From Acidimicrobiaceae bacterium (GTDB taxonomy: Bacteria; Actinomycetota; Acidimicrobiia; Acidimicrobiales; RAAP-2), in the NCBI GenBank assembly GCA_003151235.1, contig PLWZ01000064.1, positions 44,074 through 94,851 of the forward strand: a DNA stretch of 50,778 nucleotides, written 5' to 3'. Below are positions 1 to 10,068 of the stretch, in pieces; position 1 is the stretch's first letter, and the number at the start of each line of letters is the position of its first letter. Both the position numbers and the translations under genes were made by a program. Below the pieces are notes generated by a model that ran no database searches, was not told where the DNA came from, and worked only from the letters and a program-made list of their open reading frames with translations.

Positions 1-1724
1 TCGTCGTCGAGGATCTCGGCGGCGGTGCCCGGCAGCGTCTTCAGCCCGGCCTCCTTCAAGGTGGCCAGGTACTCGATCAGCCGGACGCCGGAGCGCCGGG
101 CGCCCTCGGTCACCTCCAATGCGGTGAACGCGTGGATGTGGATCCGCTCGGAGCCGGCCCGCACCGCCTTCAGCACGTCGATGTAGTAGTCGCCGTCGAA
201 CTTCGGGTGGATCCCGCCCTGCAGGCACACCTCGGTCGCGCCCTGGTCCTCGGCCTCGGCGACCCGGCGGCTGACCTCGTCGAGGTCGAGCAGGTACGGG
301 TCGCCGCGCAGATTGAGGGAAAGCGGGCCCTTGCTGAACGCGCAGAACTTGCACTTGAAGGTGCAGACGTTGGTGTAGTTGATGTTGCGGTTGATCACGA
401 AGGTGACCGTCTCGCCCACCACGTCCGCGCGGATCTGGTCGGCCAGCGTCGCCACCGCTCGGACCTCAGCGCCACGAGCGGAGAACAGCGTGACGATCTC
501 GTCCTCGCCGACCTCCTGACCCAACGCCACCCCGGCCAGGACCTCGCCGACCGCGCTGTTCGCGCTCGGCGTCGGCAGGCGTGCCGGGTCGAGCAGCACC
601 GGGGGCGTGATGTCGCTCCCCGAACACCAGGCGGCATCCCGGGCCAGGCCCTCGGCATCGGAGGCGTCCAACACGCCGAAACGCATGGCCGGGTCCAGCC
701 ATCGCTCGGGGGCGAGGGCGAATTCCGGGTAGATGGTCAGGCGGGGGGCGAGGGTGTGGCCGGCCGCCTCGGTCAGGGTCTCCAGGCGCTCGAGGGCCGG
801 CCAGGCCCGCTCGGGGTTGACGTGGTCGGCGGTGACCGGCGAGACGCCGCCCCAGTCGTCGATGCCCGCGTCGAGGAGGGGGACCAGGTCGTCGGACAGG
901 TTGGGTGGCGCCTGGAGGTGAATGTCGCCCGGGAGCACAAGCCGGGCCACCGCGATCGACCAGCGCAGCTCGTCCTCCGGGCAGGCGGGGGCGCGGACCA
1001 TCGCCGTCCCGGCCTTGGGCAGGAAGTTCTGGACGATGACCTCCTGGATGTGGCCGTGGCGCCGGTACGACGCCGCGATCGCCTCCAATGCCGCGATGCG
1101 GTCGGCCCGGGTCTCGCCGATCCCGACCAGGATCCCGGTGGTGAAGGGAATGTGGAGCTCGCCGGCCGCCTCCAGGGTGGCCAGTCGCCGCGCCGGCTCC
1201 TTGTCGGGGGCGCCCCGGTGCGCGTCGAGGTTCTCGGCCAGCGTCTCGACCATCATCCCCTGGCTGGCCGACACCGGCCGCAGCTGGGCCAGCTCGTCGG
1301 CATACAGCGCGCCGGCGTTGGCGTGGGGGAGCAGACCGGTCTCCTCCAGCACCGCCGCGCACATGGCAACCAGATAGTCGACGGTCGATGCATACCCGTT
1401 AGCGGCCAGCCACTCGGCGGCGGCCGGGTAGCGGAGCTCGGGTCGCTCGCCCAGGGTGAAGAGGGCCTCGTTGCAGCCGGCCACCCGGCCGGCCTCGGCG
1501 ATCTTGAGCACGTCGTCGCGGGTGAGATACGGGCGCTCGAGGCGCGCCGGGGGCTTCGCGAAGGTGCAGTACCCGCATCGGTCGTTGCACAACATGGTGA
1601 GGGGGATGAAGACCTTGGGCGAGAAGGTCACCCGATTGCCGTGATGGCGGTCCCGCACCGCCCGCGCGCTCTCGGTCAGCTCGTCGAGGTCGCCTGCGAT
1701 CAACGCATCGTGTTCGGTCATCAT
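1..1724 (-). CDS. fbiC: FO synthase (CofG-CofH fusion), 5' part, cut by the window edge
   Basis: FbiC makes 7,8-didemethyl-8-hydroxy-5-deazariboflavin (FO), the chromophore of coenzyme F420, from tyrosine and a flavin precursor using two radical-SAM domains. Both signatures are visible: Cys46-x3-Cys50-x2-Cys53 (CNDRCGYC) in the N-terminal CofG half and Cys454-x3-Cys458-x2-Cys461 (CTFKCKFC) at the start of the CofH half. The frame stays open from 1724 to base 1, giving 574 residues; full-length actinobacterial FbiC is about 850, so the C-terminal third lies outside the window. The start is ATG 1724 (or the next ATG, 1721), and it overlaps the pgl stop codon as ATGATGA, which implies translational coupling to the pentose-phosphate operon. 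The identification is firm; only the partial length limits the entry. Confidence 0.95.
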   Translation of the reverse strand, partial: MMTEHDALIAGDLDELTESARAVRDRHHGNRVTFSPKVFIPLTMLCNDRCGYCTFAKPPARLERPYLTRDDVLKIAEAGRVAGCNEALFTLGERPELRYPAAAEWLAANGYASTVDYLVAMCAAVLEETGLLPHANAGALYADELAQLRPVSASQGMMVETLAENLDAHRGAPDKEPARRLATLEAAGELHIPFTTGILVGIGETRADRIAALEAIAASYRRHGHIQEVIVQNFLPKAGTAMVRAPACPEDELRWSIAVARLVLPGDIHLQAPPNLSDDLVPLLDAGIDDWGGVSPVTADHVNPERAWPALERLETLTEAAGHTLAPRLTIYPEFALAPERWLDPAMRFGVLDASDAEGLARDAAWCSGSDITPPVLLDPARLPTPSANSAVGEVLAGVALGQEVGEDEIVTLFSARGAEVRAVATLADQIRADVVGETVTFVINRNINYTNVCTFKCKFCAFSKGPLSLNLRGDPYLLDLDEVSRRVAEAEDQGATEVCLQGGIHPKFDGDYYIDVLKAVRAGSERIHIHAFTALEVTEGARRSGVRLIEYLATLKEAGLKTLPGTAAEILDD

Positions 1725-2431
1725 CCCACCTTGCCGTAGAAGGCGGCTGCGTCGACGAGCCAAAGGATCTCATGCGCGGCCACCCGGCCGGCCGGGAGAT
1801 CGTCGCCGTCTTGGAGCTGCGCGATCGCGTCGTGCTTTTCGGTTCCGACAACCGTGAACACGGCCGAGCGGGCCGAGTCGATGACGGGATAGGTCACGCT
1901 CAAACGGGGATGGGGGTTGCGCCCGTTCGGATCCTCGGTCGCCAGGGCGAACACATCGGTCACGTCCAGGCTCGCCGAATTGGCGAACAACGACGCGGTG
2001 TGGCCGTCGGGGCCAAGACCGAGATGGATGAGGTCGATGCCATGCCCGTGTACGAGCTCGCGCAGGACGGCGTCATAGCTCGCCGCGCACGCATCGGGGT
2101 CACCAGCATCGGTCGGCATGGGGGTGAAGGATCCCACATCGCCGACGCGCTCGACGAGGTGCTCACGCACGAGGCGCTGGTTGGCCGCCGGGTCGTCGGC
2201 GGCCACGAAGCGCTCATCACCCATGTAAATGTCGACGAGCGACCAGTCCACATCGGCCTGCTCGGCGGCCCGGTCGTAGCAGGCCGCCGCGGTCGGGCCG
2301 CCCGAAAGGAAGAGCACGAACCGCTGCCCGACGCGAGCGGCAAAGCGCTCTTCTACGACCTCTGCGAAGGCCTCGGGCACGTCGTCGACCGGCTCGACGC
2401 TGTCGAGCACCTGGACCGCCGTCTCGATCAC
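1721..2431 (-). CDS. pgl: 6-phosphogluconolactonase
   Basis: This 236-residue protein should hydrolyse 6-phosphogluconolactone to 6-phosphogluconate, the second step of the oxidative pentose-phosphate pathway, in the cytoplasm. It shows the hallmark sequences of the Pgl/NagB fold: LFLSGGPTA near residue 40, the YMGDERFV segment, and GLGPDGHTASLF with the conserved His. The start is GTG 2431, which overlaps the zwf stop as GTGA, so a longer upstream reading of this frame (to 3760) is only a shadow of zwf. Its own stop overlaps the fbiC start. There is no opcA (the usual actinobacterial zwf partner) between zwf and pgl. Confidence 0.95.
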   Translation of the reverse strand: MIETAVQVLDSVEPVDDVPEAFAEVVEERFAARVGQRFVLFLSGGPTAAACYDRAAEQADVDWSLVDIYMGDERFVAADDPAANQRLVREHLVERVGDVGSFTPMPTDAGDPDACAASYDAVLRELVHGHGIDLIHLGLGPDGHTASLFANSASLDVTDVFALATEDPNGRNPHPRLSVTYPVIDSARSAVFTVVGTEKHDAIAQLQDGDDLPAGRVAAHEILWLVDAAAFYGKVG

Positions 2432-3939
2432 AGGTCGGGCTCCCGCCAGGCGTCGCCGGAGCGCTGGAGCAGCAACTCGGCGATGTGGGGGCCCCATGTG
2501 CCGGCGTTGTAGAAGTGCAGCCCGCCGCCCGGCTGGGCCCACGCCTCGAGGTACGGGTCGACGATCCGCCAGGCCTGCTCGACCTCGTCGGTCCGGATGA
2601 ACAGGGTCGGATCGCCACTCATTGCATCGAACAACAGCCGCGTGTAGCCATCCATGCCCGTGTCGTGGATGGCCTGTTCGTAGCCGAAGTCCATGGACAC
2701 CGACTGGACCCGGAACGCCTCGCCGGGGACCTTGGCCCCGAACTTCAGCGAGATGCCCTCGTGGGGCTGGATCCGCAGCACCAGCATGTTGGGGCGCAGA
2801 TCCCGCGACAGCGTGCCCTCGAAGGCGAGGAACGGGACCTCGTGGAACCGCATGGTGATCTCGGTCACCCGGGCCGGCAGCCGCTTGCCCGTGCGGACGT
2901 AGACCGGCACGCCGGCCCACCGCCAGTTGTCGACGTTCAGCCGGAGTGCGACGTAGGTCTCGGTCTGGCTGTCCCCGGCGACATCGTCCTCCTCCCGGTA
3001 GCCGACGACGGGCGCCGCGTCGATGACGCCGGCCTGGTACTGGCCCCGCACCGCCTTGTCGACGGCCTCGTCGGGGGAGGGGATGTCGATCGCCCTCAAC
3101 AGCTTCACCTTCTCGTCGCGGATGTGCTCGGCATCCATCCACGTCGGCGGCTCCATCATGGTGAGGGCCAGGACCTGCATGACGTGGTTCTGCACGATGT
3201 CGCGCAGCGCGCCGGCGGTCTCGTAGAAGCCGCCCCGGTGCTCGACGCCGATGCTCTCGGCGACGGTGATCTGGACCTGTTCCACGTAGCGGCGGTTCCA
3301 GATCGGCTCGAAGATCGCGTTGGCGAATCGGAGGGCGAGGACGTTCTGGACCGTCTCCTTGCCGAGGTAGTGATCGATGCGGAAGACCTGGCTCTCGTCG
3401 AACGCGGTGTGGACCTGCGCGTCGAGTTCGAGCGCACTGGCGAGGTCGCGTCCATACGGCTTCTCGACGACCAGGCGCACGAAGTCGCCACCCTCGCCGG
3501 GGCGGTTGACGCCCTCCTTGGCCAGCGCCTCGGCGACGAGGGCGAACACCGACGGGATGGTGGCCAGGTAGTACAAGCGGTTGCCGCCGGTGCCCTGGTT
3601 CTTGTCGGCCTCGGCGAGGACCTCCTTCAGCCGGTCGAAGGTCTTCGTGGCCGCGTACTCGCCGGCCACGTAGCGGAACGACTCCACGAGCCTCGCCCAC
3701 GTCGCACCGCCCGAGGCGTCGGCCTTGCGCGCGACGTCCTGGAACTCCTCGTCGCTCCACTCGGTCCGTGCGACCCCGATGAGGGTGAACCGCTCGTTGA
3801 GGCGCCCCCGGTTGGCCAGGTCGGACAGTGCCGGGAGGATCTTCCTCGCCGTCAGGTCCCCCGACGCGCCGAAGATGACCATCGCGAGCGGCGGCGGGGT
3901 CGTCGCCACCCGCGGGGCGACCGGGGACACGTTGGTCAT
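2428..3939 (-). CDS. zwf: glucose-6-phosphate 1-dehydrogenase
   Basis: Zwf oxidises glucose-6-phosphate to the lactone with reduction of NADP+, feeding the oxidative pentose-phosphate pathway. The 503-residue length is normal. The dinucleotide-binding motif GASGDLTARK is at residues 24-33 and the substrate-binding RIDHYLGKE motif is near residues 185-193. It is not an F420-dependent enzyme (Fgd), which belongs to the luciferase-like family. The gene follows gnd after a gap of only 7 bases and overlaps pgl by 4 bases, so it sits inside the operon. Confidence 0.97.
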   Translation of the reverse strand: MTNVSPVAPRVATTPPPLAMVIFGASGDLTARKILPALSDLANRGRLNERFTLIGVARTEWSDEEFQDVARKADASGGATWARLVESFRYVAGEYAATKTFDRLKEVLAEADKNQGTGGNRLYYLATIPSVFALVAEALAKEGVNRPGEGGDFVRLVVEKPYGRDLASALELDAQVHTAFDESQVFRIDHYLGKETVQNVLALRFANAIFEPIWNRRYVEQVQITVAESIGVEHRGGFYETAGALRDIVQNHVMQVLALTMMEPPTWMDAEHIRDEKVKLLRAIDIPSPDEAVDKAVRGQYQAGVIDAAPVVGYREEDDVAGDSQTETYVALRLNVDNWRWAGVPVYVRTGKRLPARVTEITMRFHEVPFLAFEGTLSRDLRPNMLVLRIQPHEGISLKFGAKVPGEAFRVQSVSMDFGYEQAIHDTGMDGYTRLLFDAMSGDPTLFIRTDEVEQAWRIVDPYLEAWAQPGGGLHFYNAGTWGPHIAELLLQRSGDAWREPDL

Positions 3940-3946
3940 CTGCCGC

Positions 3947-4885
<939 letters not shown>

Positions 4886-4935
4886 GTGCTCGCTCCTCTC
4901 AGTACTGCGATATCGCGAATCGAAACCGGACGCGC

Positions 4936-6315
4936 TCAGCTGATCTCGGACAGGTCGTCGATCGCGACCCGGAGCACCCGCCGCCCGTGCGCGAGCAGAC
5001 TCTGGTGGTCGCCGATCGACTGCGCCGCGATCAGGATCCCGAAGTCGTAGGGCTTGTCGGGGATGGCCAACTCGGGCTGCACGCCCCGGCGAACCAGCTG
5101 GAGCGCGATGACCGAGTTCGGGCCGCCCTTGTGGAGCTGGCCCGTCGAATGCAGGAACCGGGGCCCGTAGCCGGCCGTGACGGGGGCGCCGCCCAGGTGG
5201 TCGCGCACCCGGCGACGCAGTGACTCGAGTGCGGCGTCCTGCCCGAACGGCACGTACGCCTGGATGGACACGTAGTCACCCTGGCCGAACTGCTCGGCCA
5301 GCCAACCGAGGGTGCCGCCGGGTGCGGCCTCCTCGATCGGGGGCAGCGGCAGGGCGTCGAGGACCTTGTTGGTGTTGGCCTTGGACTCGGCGACATTGGG
5401 CTCGTTGAACGGGTCGATCTCGAGCGCGTGTCCGGCGATCGAGATGGCCAGCTCGAAACGGTAGAACTGCTCGGCCAGGTCCTCGGCCGCCTTCGGTTCG
5501 AGCGCGATGACGTGGCGGTCCGCGCCCGACTCGGCCTGGGTCGTCGGCACGGGGACGCAGCCGGTGCCGCGCTTGCCGGTCGACTCCGCGATCAACTGCT
5601 CGACCCACAGCCCGAACGCCCCGAAGGCCTCCGGGACGAGGATGGTCGCCTTGTCCCTGCCCTCGCGCGCGGCCTGGCCCATGGCCCAGCCGAGCTCGAC
5701 CGCCTCGTCCACGTCGGCCGACAGCGCGCGCTCGCACAGGGCGGCGACGTCGTAGCCGATCAGTGCGGCCGGGACCATGCCAAAGTAGGAGAGGACCGAA
5801 TAGCGCCCACCGATGTCGGGGCGGTTCTCGAAGACCCGCCGGAACCCGTGCTCGCGGGCCAGGTCACCGAGCGCGGTGCCCGGGTCGGTGATCGCGGCAT
5901 ACCGCGACCCGTCGGGCAGCTCCGACCACGCGTGCTCGAACAGCACGTTGGGCTCGAGCGTCGTGCCGGACTTCGACGACACGAGCACGAAGGCATCGGA
6001 GAAGTCGAGCGCACCGACGGTCGTCGGGTCGGTGGTGTCGCAGACGATGAGGCGGCGGTGAGGCCCGGCCGGGCCGGTCGAGCGCACCGCATCGAGCACC
6101 GCCGGGCCGAGCGAGGACCCGCCCATGCCGAGCAGGATCACCGTCGACTGCTCGATGCCGGCCGCCCAGCTGGCCAGGTCCTTCGACTCGTCGGCCATCT
6201 GGCGGGGCACGTCGAGCCAGCCCAGTCGGCTGGCCGACACGTTCCCCTCGGGCCACAGCGTTGCGTCACGGGCGAGCAACCGGGCGGCCAGGTCGGCCAC
6301 GTTGGCGTCGGTCAC
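4936..6315 (-). CDS. pgi: glucose-6-phosphate isomerase
   Basis: Pgi interconverts glucose-6-phosphate and fructose-6-phosphate and links glycolysis to the pentose-phosphate pathway. Typical features are the phosphate-binding SSKSGTTLEPN segment and the LGMGGSSLGP loop. At 459 residues it is shorter than the 540-residue E. coli-type enzyme and resembles the shorter bacterial form. The start is GTG 6315, overlapping the tal stop as GTGA, which argues for coupled translation. Neighbouring tal, gnd and zwf support the assignment. Confidence 0.95.
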   Translation of the reverse strand: MTDANVADLAARLLARDATLWPEGNVSASRLGWLDVPRQMADESKDLASWAAGIEQSTVILLGMGGSSLGPAVLDAVRSTGPAGPHRRLIVCDTTDPTTVGALDFSDAFVLVSSKSGTTLEPNVLFEHAWSELPDGSRYAAITDPGTALGDLAREHGFRRVFENRPDIGGRYSVLSYFGMVPAALIGYDVAALCERALSADVDEAVELGWAMGQAAREGRDKATILVPEAFGAFGLWVEQLIAESTGKRGTGCVPVPTTQAESGADRHVIALEPKAAEDLAEQFYRFELAISIAGHALEIDPFNEPNVAESKANTNKVLDALPLPPIEEAAPGGTLGWLAEQFGQGDYVSIQAYVPFGQDAALESLRRRVRDHLGGAPVTAGYGPRFLHSTGQLHKGGPNSVIALQLVRRGVQPELAIPDKPYDFGILIAAQSIGDHQSLLAHGRRVLRVAIDDLSEIS

Positions 6316-7439
6316 GACTCGCCGTGCCCGAGGGCGCCGGCCTTGTCGGAGAGCGACTGGATCAGCTCGTCGAAGGACTTCGCGAACGAGTGCACGCCCT
6401 CATCCTCGAGCGTCGACGACACTTCGTCCAAGTCGACCCCGACCTCGGCCAGGCGGGCCAGCAGGTCCGATGCCGCGGGCGGGTCCGCATCGAGCGTCCG
6501 GGCGACGGTGCCGTGGTCGGCGAAGGCCTGCAGCGTCCCTTCGGGCATCGTGTTGACGGTGTCGGGGCCGATCAGGTCGTCGACATAGAGCAGGTCCGAG
6601 TAGGCCGGGTTCTTGGTCGAGGTCGATGCCCAGAGCGGCCGCTGCACCTGGGCGCCCTTGGCCGCCAACGCCTCCCAGCGCGGACCGGAGAAGATGCGAA
6701 GGAAGTGCTGGTAGGCCTCCTGGGCCTGGGCGACCGCAGCCTGGCCCCGGAGCCCGAGGATCTCGGCATCGCCGCCCTCGCCACCGGCCAGCTGCTCGAG
6801 CCGGCGGTCGATCTCGGTGTCGACCCTGCTCACGAAGAACGAGGCCACGCCGGCCACCTTGCTCAGGTCGTCGTGGCCGGCGGCCGCATAGGCCTCGAGC
6901 CCCGAGACGTAGGCCTCGGCGACCTCGTCGTAACGGGGGAGCCCGAAGATGAGCGTCACGTTGATGCTCCGGCCCTCGGCGGCCAGCTGGTGGATCGCCG
7001 GCACGCACTCCGCGGTCGCCGGCACCTTGACCAACAGGTTGGAGGTGTTGATGCGGTCGTGCAGCGAGCGGGCCATCTTGAGCGTGCCCTCGGTGTCGTG
7101 CGCGATCGCCGGCGCGACCTCCAAGGAGACGAAGCCGTCGGTGCCGTTGCTCTCCTCGTGGACGCCCCGGAGCACCGCGAGCGCGTCGATGATGTCGGCG
7201 ATGACCAGCTCCCAGTACGCGCCCTCGATGGTGGTGGTCGCCAAGAGCGACTCGAACTGCTCGTCGTAGTCGTCCTCGCCCTCGATCGCCTTGGCGAAGA
7301 TGGTCGGGTTGGAGGTGACCCCCCGGACGCCACTCGCAACGACCCCGGCGAGGTGCCCGTTGCGCAACCAGTCGCGACGGAGGTTGTCCAGCCACGGGCT
7401 CTGGCCCTGCTCGCTGTAGAGGTCCTGCAGTTTTGTCAC
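6312..7439 (-). CDS. tal: transaldolase
   Basis: Transaldolase moves a dihydroxyacetone unit between sugar phosphates in the non-oxidative pentose-phosphate branch. The 375-residue length fits the actinobacterial/cyanobacterial Tal subfamily. Conserved parts include GVTSNPTIF near the N-terminus, the Schiff-base lysine Lys138 in NLLVKVPAT, and LWASTSTKNP. The start is GTG 7439, two bases after the tkt stop, with the Shine-Dalgarno GGAGGTAAC formed by the last codons of tkt. A longer frame to 7718 is a shadow of tkt. The stop overlaps pgi by 4 bases. Confidence 0.96.
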   Translation of the reverse strand: MTKLQDLYSEQGQSPWLDNLRRDWLRNGHLAGVVASGVRGVTSNPTIFAKAIEGEDDYDEQFESLLATTTIEGAYWELVIADIIDALAVLRGVHEESNGTDGFVSLEVAPAIAHDTEGTLKMARSLHDRINTSNLLVKVPATAECVPAIHQLAAEGRSINVTLIFGLPRYDEVAEAYVSGLEAYAAAGHDDLSKVAGVASFFVSRVDTEIDRRLEQLAGGEGGDAEILGLRGQAAVAQAQEAYQHFLRIFSGPRWEALAAKGAQVQRPLWASTSTKNPAYSDLLYVDDLIGPDTVNTMPEGTLQAFADHGTVARTLDADPPAASDLLARLAEVGVDLDEVSSTLEDEGVHSFAKSFDELIQSLSDKAGALGHGES

Positions 7440-7441
7440 CG

Positions 7442-9469
7442 TTACCTCCGTTTGTCGGATCCGGCTGTTGCGCGCTCGCGGCCGACCTCGTCCAACAGGG
7501 CGAGGGCCCGCTGCGTCACGTTCTCGACCGTGAACCCGAAGTGGTCGAGGACGGCCTGGCTCGGCCCGGACGCCCCGTAGGTGTCGATGGCCACGCTCGC
7601 ATCGGCGTAGCGGTCCCACCCGAACGACGCCGCCGCCTCGACCGACAGTGTCGGCACGCCGGAGGGCAACACCGACTCGCGGTACTCCTCGTCCTGGTCC
7701 TCGAACCACTCGAAGCACGGGAGCGACACGACCCGCACCGACCGTCCCTCAGCGGAAAGGGCGTCGGCGGCGCCGAGGCAGAGGTGGACCTCGCTCCCGG
7801 TACCGACGAGAACGAGGTCGGCCGGCGCGGACGCCTCGGCCCGCAGCACGTACCCGCCCCTGGGCAGGCCGTCCGCCGCGCGTTCGGCCGTCTCGGCCAG
7901 GACCGGGATCGACTGGCGGCTGAGCACCATGGCCACTGGTTGGTCGGCGTTGACGGCGCACTGCCATGCCTGCGCGCACTCGTTGGCATCGGCCGGGCGC
8001 ACCACCAAGAGGCCCGGCATCGCCCGCAGCGAGGCCAGGTGCTCGATGGGCTCGTGCGTCGGGCCATCCTCGCCCACCCCGATCGAGTCGTGGGTCCACG
8101 AGTAGATGACATGCGCTCGGGACATCGCGGCGAGCCGGACGGCCGGGCGCATGTAGTCGCTGAAGGTGAAGAACGTCCCACCGACCGGGAGGATCCCGCC
8201 GTGGAGGGCCATCCCGGTCATCGCCGCGCCCATCGCGTGCTCCCGGATGCCGTAGTAGAGCTGCCGGCCGCCGGGGTGCTCGGGGGACTGGCGCTCGGCG
8301 CCGTCCAGCGTCACCCCGGTGTTCTCGGTGAGGTCGGCCGCTCCCGGGAGCAGGCCCGGGATGACCGGGGCCGTCGCGTTCACGCACGCGTTTATGGCCC
8401 GGCGGGTGGCCAGCTGGTCCCCGGCCTTGAACGTCGGGAGCTTGGTTTCCCAACCCTCGACGCCGTGGCCGGACCACGAGGCTGCCCAGGCCGCCTTGTC
8501 GACGTCCGACGCGTCGAACCGCGCCTGCCAGTCGGCCCGGAACTCCTCGCCCCGGCCGACGCAGCGCCGGTAGAGGTCGAGCACCGCATCGGGGACCCAG
8601 AAGGATTCGTCCGGCGGGAGCCCGAGGATCTCCTTCGTGATCCGGATCTCCTCGGGCTTCAACGGGTTCCCGTGGGCTTCCTTCGTGTCCATGATCCCCG
8701 GCGCCGGCCAACCGATGTGGCTCCGCAGCACGATGAGCGACGGCTGGTCCTCGTTGGCCATGGCCCGACGGAGGGCAGCTTCGAGCATGTCGGTGTCGTT
8801 GGCCACCTCGCCGATCGAATCGACGTCCCAGCCGTACGCGGAGAACCGCTCGGGCACATTGTCGCTGTAGGACAGCTCGGTCGGGCCGTCGATCGTGATG
8901 TGGTTGTCGTCGTAGACGTAGACGAGGCGCCCGAGCCCGAGGTGACCGGCCAGCGACGCGGCCTCGTGGGAGATGCCCTCCTCGAGGCAGCCGTCACCGC
9001 AGATGACAAAGGTGTGGTGGTCACAGAGCTCGGGCCCGAAGCGGTCCCGGAGGGCCCGTTCCGCCACGCCCATGCCGACGCCGTCCCCGATGCCCTGTCC
9101 GAGCGGGCCCGTCGTCACCTCGACTCCCGCGGTGTGCAAGCGCTCGGGGTGGCCCGGCGTCCTGCTCCCCACCTGGCGGAACTCCTTCAGGTCCTCGAGG
9201 GTCAGCCCATACCCGGTGAGATACAGCATGGAATAAAGGAGAATCGACGCGTGGCCGGCTGACAGGACGAAGCGGTCCCGGTCGGGCCAGTCCGGGTTGC
9301 CCGGGTCGTGCCGCATGACCCGGGTGAAAAGCACGTGGGCCAGGGGGGCGAGCGCCATGGCGGTGCCGCTGTGGCCCGACTTGGCCTTGGCCGGGGCATC
9401 CATGGCCAGTCCGCGGATCACGTTGATGCCGAGCTGCTCGAGGGCGGGGTCCGATGTGGTCGGGGGCAC
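7442..9469 (-). CDS. tkt: transketolase
   Basis: This 675-residue thiamine-diphosphate enzyme transfers two-carbon units between sugar phosphates. The N-terminal half carries KAKSGHSGTAMALAPLAH and the ThDP motif CGDGCLEEG with the following HITIDG; the middle has YSWTHDSIGVGEDGPTHEP and the C-terminal domain is present. The start is GTG 9469. A TAGGGT box ends only 6 bases upstream of this codon, so tkt is probably the leaderless first gene of the tkt-tal-pgi-gnd-zwf-pgl-fbiC operon. Confidence 0.96.
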   Translation of the reverse strand: MPPTTSDPALEQLGINVIRGLAMDAPAKAKSGHSGTAMALAPLAHVLFTRVMRHDPGNPDWPDRDRFVLSAGHASILLYSMLYLTGYGLTLEDLKEFRQVGSRTPGHPERLHTAGVEVTTGPLGQGIGDGVGMGVAERALRDRFGPELCDHHTFVICGDGCLEEGISHEAASLAGHLGLGRLVYVYDDNHITIDGPTELSYSDNVPERFSAYGWDVDSIGEVANDTDMLEAALRRAMANEDQPSLIVLRSHIGWPAPGIMDTKEAHGNPLKPEEIRITKEILGLPPDESFWVPDAVLDLYRRCVGRGEEFRADWQARFDASDVDKAAWAASWSGHGVEGWETKLPTFKAGDQLATRRAINACVNATAPVIPGLLPGAADLTENTGVTLDGAERQSPEHPGGRQLYYGIREHAMGAAMTGMALHGGILPVGGTFFTFSDYMRPAVRLAAMSRAHVIYSWTHDSIGVGEDGPTHEPIEHLASLRAMPGLLVVRPADANECAQAWQCAVNADQPVAMVLSRQSIPVLAETAERAADGLPRGGYVLRAEASAPADLVLVGTGSEVHLCLGAADALSAEGRSVRVVSLPCFEWFEDQDEEYRESVLPSGVPTLSVEAAASFGWDRYADASVAIDTYGASGPSQAVLDHFGFTVENVTQRALALLDEVGRERATAGSDKRR

Positions 9470-9475
9470 GATTGC

Positions 9476-9481
9476 ACCCTA
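9476..9481 (-). promoter_or_regulatory. -10 box of the tkt operon (leaderless type)
   Basis: TAGGGT on the minus strand ends 6 bases before GTG 9469. With a normal distance from -10 box to transcription start, the mRNA would begin at or within a base of the start codon. No clear -35 box is seen. The same spacing recurs before several other genes in the window. Confidence 0.6.
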
Positions 9482-9568
9482 CCCATTGACCCGGTGGCCG
9501 TTTCCCCAGGACGACAAGGTTCTTTGGGACGCAAAGCCCTCGTCGGGACCCCGTCACGGCCCCTCTTG

Positions 9569-9574
9569 TAGCGT
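9569..9574 (+). promoter_or_regulatory. -10 box of the thioesterase gene (leaderless type)
   Basis: TAGCGT lies 6 bases before GTG 9581 and no Shine-Dalgarno is present, which fits leaderless transcription. It faces away from the tkt promoter across a 111-base divergent region. Confidence 0.6.
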
Positions 9575-9580
9575 CACGCC

Positions 9581-9982
9581 GTGGCCACGCGGATGCAGGT
9601 TCCCCCGAACGGCGACCTCGAGCTCGGCGCGGTGTGCGTCGACAAGTCGCTGCCCGGACGGACGGTCTGGACGATGGTGGCCGATGAGCGGTTCGCCAAC
9701 CCGGCCGGGCTCCTCCAGGGCGGCTTCATGTGCGCCTTCATCGATACCGCCCTCGGGTCGGCGGCGGTGACCTTCGTCGAGGGCCGCAAGGTGTTCACGT
9801 CCAACGTCGAGCTGAAGGTGAGCTTCCTCGGGTCGGTGCCGGTCGGCACCCCGCTGCGCTGCGAGGCCGAAGTGGTCTCGGGTGGCGCCCGGGTCGCCTT
9901 CGTCGAGGCCACGGTCACGAACGACGAGAACAAGAAGGTCGCTCGGGCGAGCTCCACCTATCTGTTCAGGGACCGGACCTAG
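9581..9982 (+). CDS. hotdog-fold thioesterase (PaaI/4HBT superfamily)
   Basis: A 133-residue single-domain protein of the size and pattern of the PaaI-like hotdog thioesterases, which hydrolyse acyl-CoA thioesters in the cytoplasm. The helix segment NPAGLLQGGFMCAFIDTALG corresponds to the family's central hot-dog helix with the conserved (N/H)xxGxxxGG pattern, and it is followed by the strand pattern TSNVELKVSFL. The start GTG is chosen because a -10 box lies immediately upstream. The substrate is unknown; the adjacent genes give no clue. Confidence 0.75.
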   Translation: MATRMQVPPNGDLELGAVCVDKSLPGRTVWTMVADERFANPAGLLQGGFMCAFIDTALGSAAVTFVEGRKVFTSNVELKVSFLGSVPVGTPLRCEAEVVSGGARVAFVEATVTNDENKKVARASSTYLFRDRT

Positions 9983-10056
9983 CCCCTCACCCGACCGCCG
10001 GCCGACTCCGCGAGCGCATTTGGGCTGCCAGGAACGGTCGGGCACGGTTCACGGGC

Positions 10057-10062
10057 TAGCGT
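10057..10062 (+). promoter_or_regulatory. -10 box of the small membrane protein operon
   Basis: TAGCGT ends 6 bases before GTG 10069, with no Shine-Dalgarno; leaderless arrangement. It would drive the run of small genes up to trmI. Confidence 0.55.
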
Positions 10063-10068
10063 CGACCC

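Noticed and set aside
132..1739. Long plus-strand frame opposite fbiC
   Set aside because: Shadow of the minus-strand radical-SAM gene in high-GC DNA; the product is low in complexity and resembles nothing, while the minus strand shows clear CofG and CofH motifs.
2428..3939. F420-dependent glucose-6-phosphate dehydrogenase
   Set aside because: The protein has the Rossmann motif and RIDHYLGKE of NADP-type Zwf; F420-dependent Fgd is a luciferase-like TIM barrel.
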